NCBI RefSeq assembly: GCF_040802235.1
Contig: NC_133169.1
Span: 41,237,034 to 41,301,033, forward strand
Source of the DNA: Manis javanica
Lineage: Eukaryota > Chordata > Mammalia > Pholidota > Manidae
DNA length: 64,000 bases
Direction of reading: 5' to 3'
This document shows positions 1 through 11,575 of the stretch, one piece after another. Position numbers and translations under genes: made by a program. Each line of letters starts with the position of its first letter. Position 1 is the stretch's first letter. The notes below the pieces were generated by a model. It was not told the origin of the DNA, made no database searches, and saw only the letters and a program-made list of their open reading frames with translations.

Positions 1-3000
1 TTCTCCACAGCCTCGCCAACATTTGTTGTTGTTTGTCTTTTGGATGGCAGCTATCCTTACTGGTGTGAGGTGATACCTCATTGAGTTTTAATTTGCATTT
101 CTCTGATAATTAGCGATGTGGAGCATCTTTTCATGTGTCTCTTGGCCATCTGTATTTCTTTTTTGGAGAACTGTCTGTTCAGTTCCTCTGCCCATTTTTT
201 AATTGTGTTATTTGTTTTTTGTTTGTTGAGGCGTGTGAGCTCTTTATATATTCTGGATGTCAAGCCTTTATCGGATGTGTCATTTTCAAATATATTCTCC
301 CACACTGTAGGGTTCCTTTTTGTTCTATTGATGGTGTCTTTCGCTGTACAGAAGCTTTTCAGCTTAATGTAGTCCCACTTGCTCATTTTTGCTGTTGTTT
401 TCCTTGCCTGGGGAGATATGTTCAAGAAGAGGTCACTCATGTTTATGTCTAAGAGGTTTTTGCCTATGTTTTTTTCCAAGAGTTTAATGGTTTCATGACT
501 TACATTCAGGTCTTTGATCCATTTTGAGTTTACCTTTGTATATGGGGTTACACAATGGTCCAGTTTCATTCTTCTACATGTAGCTGTCCAGTTTTGCCAG
601 CACAATCTGTTGAAGAGACTGTCATTTTGCCATTGTATGTCCATGGTTCCTTTATCAAATATTAATTGACCATATATGTTTGGGTTAATTTCTGGGGTCT
701 CTAATCTGTTCCACTGGTCTGTGGCTCTGTTCTTGTGCCAGTACCAAATTGTCTTGATTACTATGGCTTTGTAGTAGAGCTTGAAGTTGGGGAGTGAGAT
801 CCCCCCTACTTTATTCTTCTTTTTCAGGATTGCTTTGTCTATTCGGGGTCTTTGGTGTTTCCATATGAATTTTTAAATTATTTGTTCCAATTCATTGAAG
901 AATGTTGCTGGTAATTTGAGAGGGATTGCATCAAATCTGTATATTGCTTTGGGCAGGATGGTCATTTTGACGATATTAATTCTTCCCAGCCATGAGCATG
1001 AGATGAGTTTCCATTTATTAGTGTCCCCTTTAATTTCTCTTAAGAGTGACTTGTAGTTTTCAGAGTATAAGTCTTTCACTTCCTTGGTTAGGTTTATTCC
1101 TAGGTATTTTATTCTTTTTGATGCAATGGTGAATGGAATTGTTTTCCTGATTTCTCTTTCTATTGATTTGTTGTTAGTGTATAGGAAAGCTACAGATTTC
1201 TGTGTGTTAATTTTGTATCCTGCAACTTTGCTGTATTCGGATATCAGTTCTAGTAGTTTTGGAGTGGAGTCTTTAGGGTTTTTTATGTACAGTATCATAT
1301 CATCTGCAAATAGTGACAGTTTAACTTCTTCTTTACCAGTCTGGATTCCTTGTATTTCTTTGTTTTTTCTGATTGCCGTGGCTAGGACTTCCAGTACTAT
1401 GTTAAATAACAGTGGGGAGCGTGGGCATCCCTGTCTGGTTCCCGATCTCACAGAAAATGCTTTCAGCTTCTCGCTGTTCAGTATAATGCTGGCTGTGGGT
1501 TTATCATATATGGCCTTCATTATGTTGAGGTACTTGCCCTCTATTCCCATTTTGCTGAGAGTTTTTATCATGAATGGATGTTGAATTTTGTCAAATGCTT
1601 TTTCAGCATCTATGGAGATGATCATGTGGTTTTTGTCTTTCTTTTTGTTGATGTGGTGGATGATGTTGATGGATTTTCGAATGTTGTACCATCCTTGCAT
1701 CCCTGGGATGAACCCCACTTGGTCATGGTGTATGATCCTTTTGATATACTGTTGAATTCTGTTTGCTAATATTTTATTGAGTATTTTTGCATCTACATTC
1801 ATCAGGGATATTGGTCTGTAATTTTCTTTTTTGGTGGGGTCTTTGCCTGGTTTTGGTATTAGGGTGATGTTGGCCTCATAGAATGAGTTTGGGAGTATTC
1901 CCTCTTCTTCTATTTTGTGGAACACTTTAAGGAGAATGGGTATTATGTCTTCTCTGTGTGTCTGATAAAATTCCGAGGTAAATCCGTCCGGCCCCGGGGT
2001 TTTGTTCTTCGGTAGTTTTTTGATTACTGTTTCAATTTCTTTGCTCGTAATTGGTTTGTTTAACTTTTGTGTTTCTTCCTTGGTCAGTCTTGGGAGGTTG
2101 TATTTTTCTAGGAAGTTGTCCGTTTCTTCTAGGTTTTCCAGCTTGTTAGCATATAGGTTTTCATAGTAGTCTTTAATAATTCTTTGTATTTCTGTGGAGT
2201 CTGTCGTGATTTTTCCATTCTCATTTCTGATTATGTTGATTTGTGTTGACTCTTTTTCTCTTAATAAGTTGGGCTAGAGGCTTATCTATTTTGTTTATTT
2301 TCTCAAAGAACCAGCTCTTGGTTTCGTTGATTTTTGCTATTGTTTTATTCTTCTCAATTTAGTTTATTTCTTCTCTGATCTTTATTATGTCCCTCATTCT
2401 GCTGACTTTAGGCCACATTTGTTCTTCTTTTTCCAGTTTTAATAATTGTGATGTTAGACTATTCATTTGGGATTGTTCTTGCTTCTTCAAGTGTGCCTGG
2501 ATTGCTATATACTTTCCTCTTAAGACTGCTTTCGCTGCATCCCACAGAAGTTGGGGCTCAGTGTTGTTGTTGTCATTTGTTTCTATATATTCCTTGATCT
2601 CTATTTTGACTTGTTCATTGATCCATTGATTATTAAGTAGCATGTTGTTAAGCCTCCATGTGTTTGTGAGCCTTTTTGTTTTCTTTGTAGAATTTATTTC
2701 TACTTTGATACCTTTGTGGTCTGAAAAATTGGTTGGTAGAATTTCAATATTTTGGAATTTACTGAGGCTCTTTTTGTGAGCTAGTATGTGGTCTATTCTG
2801 GAGAATGTTCCATGTGCACTTGAGAAGAATGTATATCCTGTTGCTTTTGGATGTAGAGTTCTATAGATGTCTATTAGGTCCATCTGTTCTAGTGTGTTGT
2901 TCAGTGCCTGTGTGTCCTTACTTATTTTCTGCCTGGTGGATCTATCCTTTGGGGTGAGTGGTGTGTTGAAGTCTCCTACAATGAATGCATTGCAGTCTAT

Positions 3001-3427
3001 TTCCCTCTTTAGTTCTGTTAGTATTTGCTTCACATATGCTGGTGCACCTGTATTGGGTGCATATATATTTAGAATGGTTATATCCTCTTGTTGGACTCAG
3101 CCCTTTATCATTATGTATTATCCTTCTTTATCTCTTGTTACTTTCTTTGTTTTGAAGTCTATTTTGTCTGATATTAGTACTGCAACCCCTGCTTTCTTCT
3201 CAGTTGTTTGCCTGAAATATATTTTTCCATCCCTTGACTTTTAGTCTATGCTTATCTTTGGGTTTAAGGTGAGTTTCTTGTAAGGAGCATATAGATGGGT
3301 CTTGCTTTTTTATCCATTCTATTACTCTATGTCTTTTGATTGGTGCATTAAGTTCATTTACATTTAGGGTGGCTATTGAGAGATATGTACTAATTGCCAT
3401 TGCAGGCTTTAGATTCGTGGTTACCAA
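1..3427 (-). pseudogene. L1 ORF2 (endonuclease / reverse transcriptase), frameshifted
   Basis: The L1 ORF2 reading is spread over several open blocks in different frames. They are the endonuclease N-terminus 3427-3200 (with TLNVNELNAPIKRHRV and LQETHLKPKD), the rest of the endonuclease and linker 3033-2359 (GDFNTPL, DHKGIKVEI), the reverse transcriptase core 1925-873 (FADDMILY catalytic box) and the C-terminal part 644-78. The first block stops just after QANN, where a frame change and a stop meet. Another single-base loss near 78-85 ends the C-terminal block. The catalytic boxes are readable, but at least three lesions disable the gene. The normal product nicks target DNA and primes reverse transcription there. 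Confidence 0.9.
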
Positions 3428-3595
3428 AGGTTCAAGGTTAGCTTCTTTAGTATCTTACTGCCTAACTTAGCTCGCTTATTGAGCTGTTACATACACTGTC
3501 TGGAGATTCTTTTCTTCTCTCCCTTCTTATACCTCCTCCTCCATTCTTCATATGTTGTGTGTTTTGTTCTGTGCTCTTTTTAGGGGTGCTCCCAT

Positions 3596-4498
3596 CTAGA
3601 GCAGTCCCTGTAGGATGCCCTGTAGAGGTGGTTTGTGGGAAGCAAATTCCCTCAGCTTTTGCTTGTCTGGGAATTGTTTAATCCTGCCATCATATTTAAA
3701 TGATAGTCGTGCTGGATACAGTATCCTTGGTTCAAGGCCCTTCTGTTTCATTGCATTAAGTATATCATGCCATTCTCTTCTGGCCTGTAGGGTTTCTGTC
3801 GAGAAGTCTGATGTTAGCCTGATGGGTTTTCCTTTATAGGTGACCTTTTTCTCTCTAGCTGCCTTTAAAACTCTTTCCTTGTCCTTGATCCTTGCCATTT
3901 TAATTACTATGTGTCTTGGTGTTGTCCTCCTTGGATCCTTTCTGTTGGGAGTTCTGTGTAATTCCATGGTCTGTTCGATTATTTCCTCCCCCAGTTTGGG
4001 GAAGTTTTCAGCAATTATTTCTTCAAAGAGACTTTCTATCCCTTTTCCTCTTTCTTCTTCTTCTGGTATCCCTATAATACGAATATTATTCCTTTTGGCT
4101 TGGTCACATATTTCTCTTAGTGTTGTTTCATTCCTGGAGATCCTTTTATCTCTCTCTATGTCAGCTTCTATATGTTCCTGTTCTCTGGCTTCTATTCCTT
4201 CAATGGCCTCTTGCATCTTATCCATTCTGCTTATAAATCCTTCCAGGGATTTTTTCACTTCTGTGATCTCCTTCCGGACTTCATCCCACTGCTCTTGCAT
4301 TTTTCTCTGCATCTCATCCCACTGCTCTTGCATTTTTCTCTGCATCTCATCCCATTGCTCTTGCATTTTTCTCTGCATCTCTGTCAGCATGTTCATGATT
4401 TTTATTTTGAATTCTTTTTCAGGAGGACTAGTTAGGTCTGTCTCCCTCTCAGGTGTTGTCTCTGTGATCTTTTTCTGCCTGTAGTTTTGTCTTTTCAT
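3596..4498 (-). CDS. L1 ORF1 protein (RNA-binding chaperone), intact
   Basis: An uninterrupted 300-codon frame encodes an L1 ORF1 protein, the trimeric RNA-binding partner that coats L1 RNA. From the N-terminus I see a basic/acidic head (1-39), a coiled coil (about 40-120) opening with three identical 11-residue repeats EMQRKMQEQWD (40-50, 51-61, 62-72), an RRM-like domain starting near NNIRIIGIPEEEE (137-149), and a C-terminal domain with RIKDKERVLKAAREK (203-217) and YKGKPIRLTSDFS (221-233). Human ORF1p has 338 residues, so the length is in the usual range. The start codon at 4496-4498 follows the 5' UTR and is the first in frame. The ORF2 of the same element is broken, so any expressed product could act only in trans. 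Confidence 0.88.
   Translation of the reverse strand: MKRQNYRQKKITETTPERETDLTSPPEKEFKIKIMNMLTEMQRKMQEQWDEMQRKMQEQWDEMQRKMQEQWDEVRKEITEVKKSLEGFISRMDKMQEAIEGIEAREQEHIEADIERDKRISRNETTLREICDQAKRNNIRIIGIPEEEERGKGIESLFEEIIAENFPKLGEEIIEQTMELHRTPNRKDPRRTTPRHIVIKMARIKDKERVLKAAREKKVTYKGKPIRLTSDFSTETLQARREWHDILNAMKQKGLEPRILYPARLSFKYDGRIKQFPDKQKLREFASHKPPLQGILQGLL
4280..4378 (-). repeat. 33-bp x 3 tandem repeat inside L1 ORF1 coiled coil
   Basis: The units at 4280-4312, 4313-4345 and 4346-4378 are nearly identical; the two end units each differ from the middle one by one base. Each encodes the 11-residue block EMQRKMQEQWD. An 11-residue period is a hendecad, which continues a coiled coil with a slightly altered supercoil. 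The frame is kept, so expansion or contraction would change coiled-coil length without breaking the protein. Confidence 0.93.
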
Positions 4499-5882
4499 GG
4501 TGATAGAAATAGTTTGCAGAGCTGGTACAAGTGACCGCTGGAAGAGCTTCCCTTCTTGTTGGTTTGTGGCCTTCTCCTGGGAGAATAGCGACCTCTAGTT
4601 GCTTGTGCTGGGCAGCTGTGCACAGACCGGGCTTCTGCTTCCTGCCCAGTTGCTATGGGGTTTATCTCTGCTGTTGCTGTGGGCTTGGCCTGGCTGGGGC
4701 TGTTCCTCCAAAATGGTGGAGCCCCATTGGAGGGGGAGCGACCGGGAGGCTATTTATCTCTATAAGGGGCCTCTGTGCTCCCTGCTGCCCAGGGGGTTAG
4801 AGTGCCCAGAGATCCCCAGATTCCCTGCCTCTGGTCTAAGTGACCTGTCCTGCCCCTTTATGACTTCCAAAAAGCACTCTCCAAACCAAAACAACAACAG
4901 CAACAATGAGAGAGGGAATAGAAAGAAAAAAAATGGAAAAAACACGCGATTTTTTTTTTTTGTCCTCAGGTGCCGGTCCCAGGCACCCGTTCACTGGTCC
5001 TGCTGCCCTGTCTCCCTAGCACCAGGGTCCCTGTCCTTTCAAGGCTTCCAAAAAGTACCCACCCACCGGTCCCGCAGGGAAAGAACGCTCGATATTTTTT
5101 GTCCTCAGGCGCTGGTCCCAGGCACCCGCTCACCAGTCCCGCCGCCGTGCCTCCCTAGCACTGGGGTCCCTGTCCCTTTAAGGCTTCCAAAAAGTACTCG
5201 CCAAAAAGAGAGAAAAAAAAGGGGAAAAATGCGCGATTTCCTCCGTCCTCAGGTGCCGGTCTCAGGCACCCGCCCACCGGTCCCGCAGGGAAAAACATGG
5301 GATATTCTTTGTCCTCAGGCGCTGGTCCCAGGCACCCGCTCACCAGTCCCGCCGCCCTGCCTCCTTAGCACTGGGGTCCCTGTCCCTTTAAGGCTTCCAA
5401 AAAGCGCTCACCAAAAAGAGAAAAAAAAAGGGGAAAAACGCGTGATTTCCTCCGTCCTCAGGCGCTGGTCTCAGGCACCCACCCACCGGTCCCGCAGGGA
5501 GAAACGCGGGATATTCTTTGTCCTCAGGTGCCGGTCCCAGGCACCTGCTCACCGGTCCCGCCACCCTGCCTCCCTAGCAACGGGGGCCCGTCCCTTTAAG
5601 GCTTCCAAAAAGCACTCGCCAAAAAAAAAAAAACTGCTCCGGTTTCTTTCCACCCGCCGGGAGCCGGGGGGAGGGGCGCTCGGGTCCCGCCGGTCGGGGC
5701 CTGTATCTTACCCCCTTCGCAAGGCGCTGGGTTCTTGCAGGTGTGGATGTGGTCTGGATGTCCTGTGTCCTGTGGTCTCTATTTTAGGAAGATTTTTCTT
5801 TGTTATATTTTCATAGCTCTATGTGTTTTGGGGAGGAGATTTCCACTGCTTTACTCACACCGCCATCCTGGCTCCGCCCCTC
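4499..5882 (-). promoter_or_regulatory. L1 copy A 5' UTR / internal promoter region
   Basis: This is the segment between the L1 5' end and the ORF1 start. It is GC- and CpG-rich, with CGCGAT-type boxes, A-rich tracts and repeated blocks. By position and by knowledge of L1 biology it should hold the internal RNA polymerase II promoter. No experimental start site can be inferred. The middle part (4968-5735) is tandemly repeated and described separately. Confidence 0.7.
4968..5735 (-). repeat. tandem monomers of about 210 bp in L1 copy A 5' UTR
   Basis: A block reading AGGYGCYGGTCYCAGGCACC on the plus strand begins at 4968, 5107, 5251, 5317, 5460 and 5526. The spacings are 139, 144, 66, 143 and 66 bp, so the higher-order unit is 209-210 bp (144+66). 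There are two full copies, a partial third toward the L1 5' end, and a first unit lacking the 66-bp part. Each unit ends in an A-rich segment next to a CGCGAT- or CGTGAT-like box. The architecture recalls the monomers of mouse L1 5' UTRs, although the sequence is not one I recognise from mouse. Confidence 0.8.
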
Positions 5883-8055
5883 CCTATTATATTTTTGATG
5901 AGACATTCTCATAATAACTTCTTCTTCAGTATGATTTCCTTTAACGTGTTTATAACAGCTGCTATCAAATATTTGTCTTCCAACTCCAATATCTAGGTCT
6001 TCACACAGGTAGGTCCCTTTGCCTTCATTTTTACCTGTGTAGGGGTCACATGTCCCTGTTTTTTTTCAGTCCTTTAAAACTGGAAATTTTAATAGCATAT
6101 TGTAATACCTCTGTACATTGGCCCCAAGCCAGGGCTTCTTCTTGTTTGTGCTTATTTGTTTAGCGATGTGGATGGACTATTTCAGTGACATCTATTTCCT
6201 TTCATAATACAGACTTGCATGTGCCCCTCAGAAGGGCGTGGCCTGGGGCATACACAGTTTGTCTTGGGGTGTCAGGGGTTTTAGCCTGGCTTCCTTAGTC
6301 TCTCTCTTGGATCTCTTAAATTTTCTCCCACTGTTGATATTTCAACCAACTGTTGGATTTCATTCATTACCTGTTGAAAATTCTGTTATTTTTTGACTAT
6401 GACCTGGGATATACATCATGATCCAGTTAAATTGGGACCTTGTGTATTTTTTTAGGCTAAATTTTGAAGTTTTCCCTGATCCAGGGAGGGCACTCATCTG
6501 TTTTTGGTTTTCCACAATGTAACACCTGCCCTGTAATTTTGCTTGTTACTGCTGTAAAAGTAAAACTCTTTAAATTCTTACCCCCAAATTATCCATTGTT
6601 TTCAAGAGTGCTGTGGGACTTGAACTTCCTCATATCTTGTTACAAATAACATCAGTTCCTGTAGAGGGAGCTTCAGAGCTATCTGTTCTCATGATCTGCC
6701 TCCCACGCTGAGCAAAATCTGCACCTCTGCTTTGCAGCTGGGGCAGGGGAAATAGATCACTTCTTCCAGAGCTGCTGCTCTATTTGCAGGAAAGATTTTA
6801 AGTGGGGATAGTAGCTTCTGCTCTTCCCTTCCCAGTGTGACACTTTTTCATGTGTGTACGGTGGAATATCATTGTAACCACTGTATTCTCAGATATGATT
6901 CATTTTAAAGAAACTTTGCCAAGTAAAATTTCCAAAAATTACATAATTTTTCTATTTCCTTAGAGACCTAATCAAAATAGCTTTTTTAAATTTGTAAACC
7001 AACAGGACAGCATAAAATGCAGCGATTGTTTTTCATAAGAGGTTACTGACAGCAGTGCACGGACTGTGGGTCTATGGTTATTAGTTAGGGCCTGGGGACA
7101 GGCTCCCATGAGACACCGCTCATGGGTCCCTCATTCTGCGTGTCCGTGAAGAGCTTCGTTCTAATGCAGAAGATGGCACTTGTCCTTTTGCAATGATCTC
7201 ACAACTGAGCCGAGTGTGGAACTTGAATGTGGTTGATCCACTTTCGGTGGCCCTTAGATGTCAGAGGTCAGGTTTCTCAAGATAGGAGTTGACCAGCTTA
7301 ATGTCAAAGAGCTGCGGGAAACAGAAGGGATGCCAGTGAGGTCTGAGGTCTACCCATCACCAGTAACTGACAGTGGATGATAATATGACTGTACCTATGC
7401 TCAGAGTTGACTCTATCGGTCACCACGTCTCAAGTTATAGGTAAGGTAGAAGCCATTGGGAAGCAAGTTTGAGGCACCTGAACTGTAAGCTCCATTCTCA
7501 CAGAGATTAAACATGCTGTGGGAAGTGTTCTATCAGCACATGAAGGAGGGGAGAAATGCAACATTGATTGTAGGTGTTTTAAGTAAATATTAAGTGATAG
7601 AGTCGTAAAAGATGGGTAGAGCTGCACTGCTGTGCCTCACGGAGGGATGCGAAAGTGTCCTTCGGCAGTGTGTTCAAGGCTCCGGCACTGTCACGCGCAC
7701 AGGTAACCCTGCCTGGAGAAGTCCGCACTCCCCTCCTTGGCTGCCACTTTCCAGAGCAGTTTAAGGTCGGTAGAGAACGAGGGAGAGTCACGGGTGCAAG
7801 CGGCTTTCCGTTCCTATATTAGGGATTGTACTTTGCCACTTACACAGAGATATTTCTAGAGCTCTCATTTTATTTTATAAGGCAAATTCAGCGCACACAT
7901 GACAGAGAATGCTTGTTCATAGTGCTGTGGAGGGCAATTCTACCTTCCGTCAGAAAAAAGGAACAAAACCCACTGATCAATTGCAGCACTCAGTTAAGAT
8001 TACCCACAGTTTCAGATTAATTTTCCTTTAACATTCAGTTAATAAAAATCAATGA
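5883..8055. other. intergenic, no gene recognised
   Basis: About 2.2 kb with only short scattered open frames and no recognisable domain. The part up to about 6900 is T-rich and could be a very old, minus-strand L1-like relic, but I cannot place it. The part at 7040-7800 is mixed composition and may be unique sequence. Confidence 0.5.
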
Positions 8056-9543
8056 TATTAATGTTTTTGAGTGTATTTTTTATTGAAATATAATTGATGT
8101 ACAGTACTGTATTGGTTCAAGCATACAACACAGTGATTCAACAGTTACACACATTATTAAATCCTCATCCTAACTAGTGTGGTAACTATCTGTCAATGCA
8201 GAAACATTTTACAGAACCATTGACTATATTTGCCATGCAGCCCTATATTGTTCATCCCTGTGACCAACTTATATTAAGATTGAGATTTTGTGCCTCTTTA
8301 TTGCCCTCACTTTCCCCACCTGCCCACTCAAAACCCTCTCCCATGGTAACCACCAGTCATTTCTCAGTGTTTATGAGTCTACTGCTGTTTTGTTCATTCT
8401 GTTCTGTTCAGATTCCACATACAAGTGAAATCATATGGTATTTGCTTTTCTCTGCCTGACTTATTTCACTTAGCATAATACTCTCTATGTCCATCTGTGT
8501 TGTTGCAAATGGCAGGATTTCTCTCTTTTTTATGGCTGAATAATATTTCATTGTGCATATATACCACCTCTTCTTGTTTATTGATGGACACTTGGGTTGA
8601 TACCATTATTTTGGCTATTGTAAATAATGTGGCAGTAAACTTAGGGGTAAACATATCTTTTTGAATCAGGGATTTTGTTTTCCTCAGGTAAGTGCCTAGA
8701 ACTGGAGTTAGTGGGTCACATGACATTTCTATTTTTAGTTTTTTGAGGAACCTCCGTACTATTTTTCATAGTGGCTGCACCAATTTATATTCCCACCAAC
8801 AGTGCAGGAGTTCCCTTTCTTCCACATCCTCACCAACACTGGTATTTCTTGTCTTTTGAATAGTGGTCATTCTAACTGGTGTGAGGTTCTATCTCATTGT
8901 GGTTTTGATTTGCATTTCCCTGATATTTGTGAAGTGGAGCATCTATTCATGTGCCTATTGGCTGTTTGTATTTCTTCTTTGGAAAAATGATAATTCAGTT
9001 TCTCTGCCTATTCTTTAATTTGGTTATTTGTTGAGACATATGGGTTCTTTATATTTTTTGGATGTAAGCCCCTTATCAGATGAATCATTTATTAATATAA
9101 TCTCCCATAATGTAAATTGCCTTTTAGTTTTGTTGATGGTATCCTTTGCTGTACAGAAGCTTTTTAGTTTGATATAGTCACACTTGTTCATTTTTTGCTT
9201 TGTTTCCCTTGCCCAGGGAGATGTGTCCAGAAAAGAATTGCTCATGCTTATGTTTAAGAGAATTTTGCCTATGTTTTCTTCTAAGTGTTTAATGGTTTCA
9301 TTTCTTACATCATCATATTTAGTCCATTTGAGTTTACTTTTATATATAAAGTTGACAGTAATCCAGTTTCATTCTCTTGCATGTAGCTGTCCAGTTTTCT
9401 CAACACAATTTACTTTAAGAGAATGTCTCTTCCCCATTGTATATTCATAGCTCCTTTATTGCATATTGATTGACCATATATATGTTGGCTTATATTCAGT
9501 TCAGTTCCACTGATCTATAGTTCTTTTCTTGTGCCAGTATCAT
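8056..9543 (-). mobile_element. old L1 (L1MA-like) 3' fragment
   Basis: On the minus strand the fragment runs from the ORF2 C-terminal region into the 3' UTR. It ends at the classic older-L1 tail near 8060-8150 (TTTTTATTGAAATATAATTGA on the plus strand). Reading from the high-coordinate end, it covers the ORF2 end (relatives of KRCSTS and [12 protein letters not shown] are visible at 9024-9245) and then the 3' UTR. Many substitutions and indels show it is older than copy A. It is 5'-truncated and meets a different, plus-strand L1 piece at about 9544. Confidence 0.82.
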
Positions 9544-9594
9544 ACTCATTTGAATTATGGAAAATTGTATGGAGGTTATTAAAAAATAAATATA
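9544..9594 (+). mobile_element. left piece of an old plus-strand L1, split by a younger insertion
   Basis: The segment ATTATGGAAAATTGTATGG is the old-L1 3' region read on the plus strand. The same element resumes at 11637 with the expected next sequence. The last 11 bases (AAATAAATATA) are the left target-site duplication of the inserted L1. Confidence 0.65.
9584..9594. repeat. left target-site duplication (11 bp) of twin-primed L1
   Basis: AAATAAATATA here is repeated exactly at 11626-11636. Its A/T-rich composition resembles the tail and microsatellite, so part of the match could be chance. It nevertheless sits exactly where the host L1 is interrupted. Confidence 0.65.
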
Positions 9595-10924
9595 CATTCC
9601 CACCAGCAGTATACGAGGGTTCCCCTTTCTCCACAACCTCGCCAACATTTGTTATTGTTTGTCTTTTCGAAGATAGTGATCCTTACTGGTGTGAGGTGGT
9701 ATCTCGTTGTGGTTTGAATTTGCATTTCTCTGATGACAAACGATGTGGAGCATCTTTTCATGTGTCTGTTGGCCATCTGAATTTCTTCTTTAGAGAAATG
9801 TCTATTCAGCTCCTCTGCCCATTTTTTAATTGGATTATTTGCTTTTTCTTTGTTGAGGTGTGTGAGCTCTTTATATATTTTGGATGTCAACCCTTTATTG
9901 GATCTGTCATTTATGAATATATTCTCCCATACTGTAGGATACCTTTTTGTTCTATTGATGGTGTCCTTTGCTGTACAGAAGCTTTTTAGTTTGATATAGT
10001 CCCACTTGTTCATTTTTACTTTTGTTTCCCTTGCCCGGAGAGATATGTTCATGAAGAAGTCACTCATGTTTATGTCCATGAGATTTTTTCCTATGTTTTT
10101 TTCTAAGAGTTTTATGGTTTCATGACTTACATTCATGTCTTTGATCCATTTTCAATTTACTTTTGTGTATGGAGTTAGAGATTGATCCAGTTTCATTCTC
10201 TTACATGTAGCTGTCCAGTTTTGCCAGCACCATCTGTTTAAGAGGCTGTCATTTCCCCATTGTATGTCCATGGCTCCTTTATCATATATTAATTGACCAT
10301 ATATGTTTGGGTTAATGTCTGGAATCTCTAATCTGTTCCACTGATCTGTGGCTCTGTTCTTGTGCCAGTACCAAATTTTGTTGATTACTGTGGCTTTGTA
10401 GTAGAGCTTGAAGCTGGGGAGTGAAATTCCCCCCCCGCCACTTTATTCTTCCTTCTCAGGATTGCTTTGGCTATTCAGGGTCTTTGGTGTTTCCATATGA
10501 ATTTTTGAACTATTTGTTTCAGTTCGTTGAAGAATGCTGTTGGTAATTTGAGAGGGATTGCATCAAATCTGTATATTGCTTTGGGCAGGATGGCCATTTT
10601 GACGATATTAATTCTTCCTAGCCAGGAGCATGGGATGAGTTTCCATTTGTTAGTGTCCTCTTTAATTTCTCTTAAGAGTGTCTTATAATTTTCAGGGTAT
10701 AGGTCTTTCACTTCCTTGGTTAGGTTTATTCCTAGGTATTTTATTCTTTTTGATGCAGTTGTGAATGGAAGTAGTGATGTAAATTAGTTCAACCATTGTG
10801 GAAAGCAGTATGGAGGTTCCTCAGAATGCTCAAAATAGAAATACCATTTGACCCAGGAATTCCACTTCTAGGAATTTACCCTAAGAATGCAGCACTCCAG
10901 TTTGAATAAGACAGATGCACCCCT

Positions 10925-11167
10925 ATGTTTATTGTAGCACTGTTTACAATAGCTAAGATATGGAAGCAACCTAAATGTCCATCAGTAGATGAATGGATAA
11001 AGAAGATGTGGTACATATACACAATGGAATATTACTCAGCCATAAGAAGAAAACAGATCCTACCATTTGCAACAACATGGATTGAGCTAGAGGGTATTAT
11101 GCTCAGTAAAATAAGCCAGGTGGAGAAAGACAAGTACCAAATGATTTCACTCATCTGTGGAGTATAA
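10925..11167 (+). pseudogene. L1 ORF2 C-terminal end (fragment)
   Basis: An open tail of ORF2 with the conserved C-terminal L1 run including [20 protein letters not shown] and ending ...MISLICGV before a stop. Only the end of the protein is present, because the rest of this copy is inverted or absent. It is not a functional gene. Confidence 0.8.
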
Positions 11168-11511
11168 GAACAAAGGAAAAACTGAAGGAACAAAACAGCA
11201 GCAGAATCACAGAATCCAAGAATGGACTAATAGTTACCAAAGGGAAAGGGACTGGGGAGGATGGGTGGGAAGGGATGGACAAGGGTAGGGAAAAAGAAAG
11301 GGGGCATTACGATTAGCATGTATAGTGTGTGGGGGGTGCACAGGGAGGGCTGTGCAACACAGAACAGACAAGTAGTGATTTTACAGCATCTTACTACGCT
11401 GATGGACAGTGACTGTGAAGGGGTATGTGAGGGGGACTTGGTGAAGGGGGAAGCCTAGTAAACATAATGTTCTTCATGTAATTTTAGATTAATGATACCA
11501 AAATTAAAAAA

Positions 11512-11575
11512 AATTTTAAATGATATCTGGTTATATTATCCAAAGTTAAGACTTCAAACTTCCCACTACCACCAC
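11512..11575 (+). other. possible 3' transduced segment between two A-rich tails
   Basis: After the L1's own A-rich end (about 11500-11511) come about 64 bases of non-L1 sequence, then a second A-rich tract (11576-11636) and the right target-site duplication. This order is what L1 3' transduction leaves. No AATAAA is visible in the 64 bases, which weakens the reading. Confidence 0.4.

Larger units (their letters stand above)
1..5882 (-). mobile_element. LINE-1 (copy A), near full length, 3' end cut by window edge
   Basis: Read on the minus strand, this is a 5'-complete L1: a GC-rich 5' UTR from about 5882 to 4499, ORF1 (4498-3596), an inter-ORF spacer (3595-3428) and ORF2 from 3427 to the window edge. 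The 5' end begins with the typical mammalian L1 start (GGCGGAGCCAGGATGGCGG on the minus strand), which marks the boundary near 5880-5883. The 3' UTR and poly(A) lie outside the window, so no target-site duplication can be tested. ORF1 is intact and ORF2 is frameshifted, so the copy looks fairly young but is not autonomous as read. The family is clear; the subfamily name is unknown. Confidence 0.93.

Noticed and set aside
1084-1769. Plus-strand frames of 63-166 codons
   Set aside because: They are antisense shadows of L1 ORF2 reverse transcriptase.
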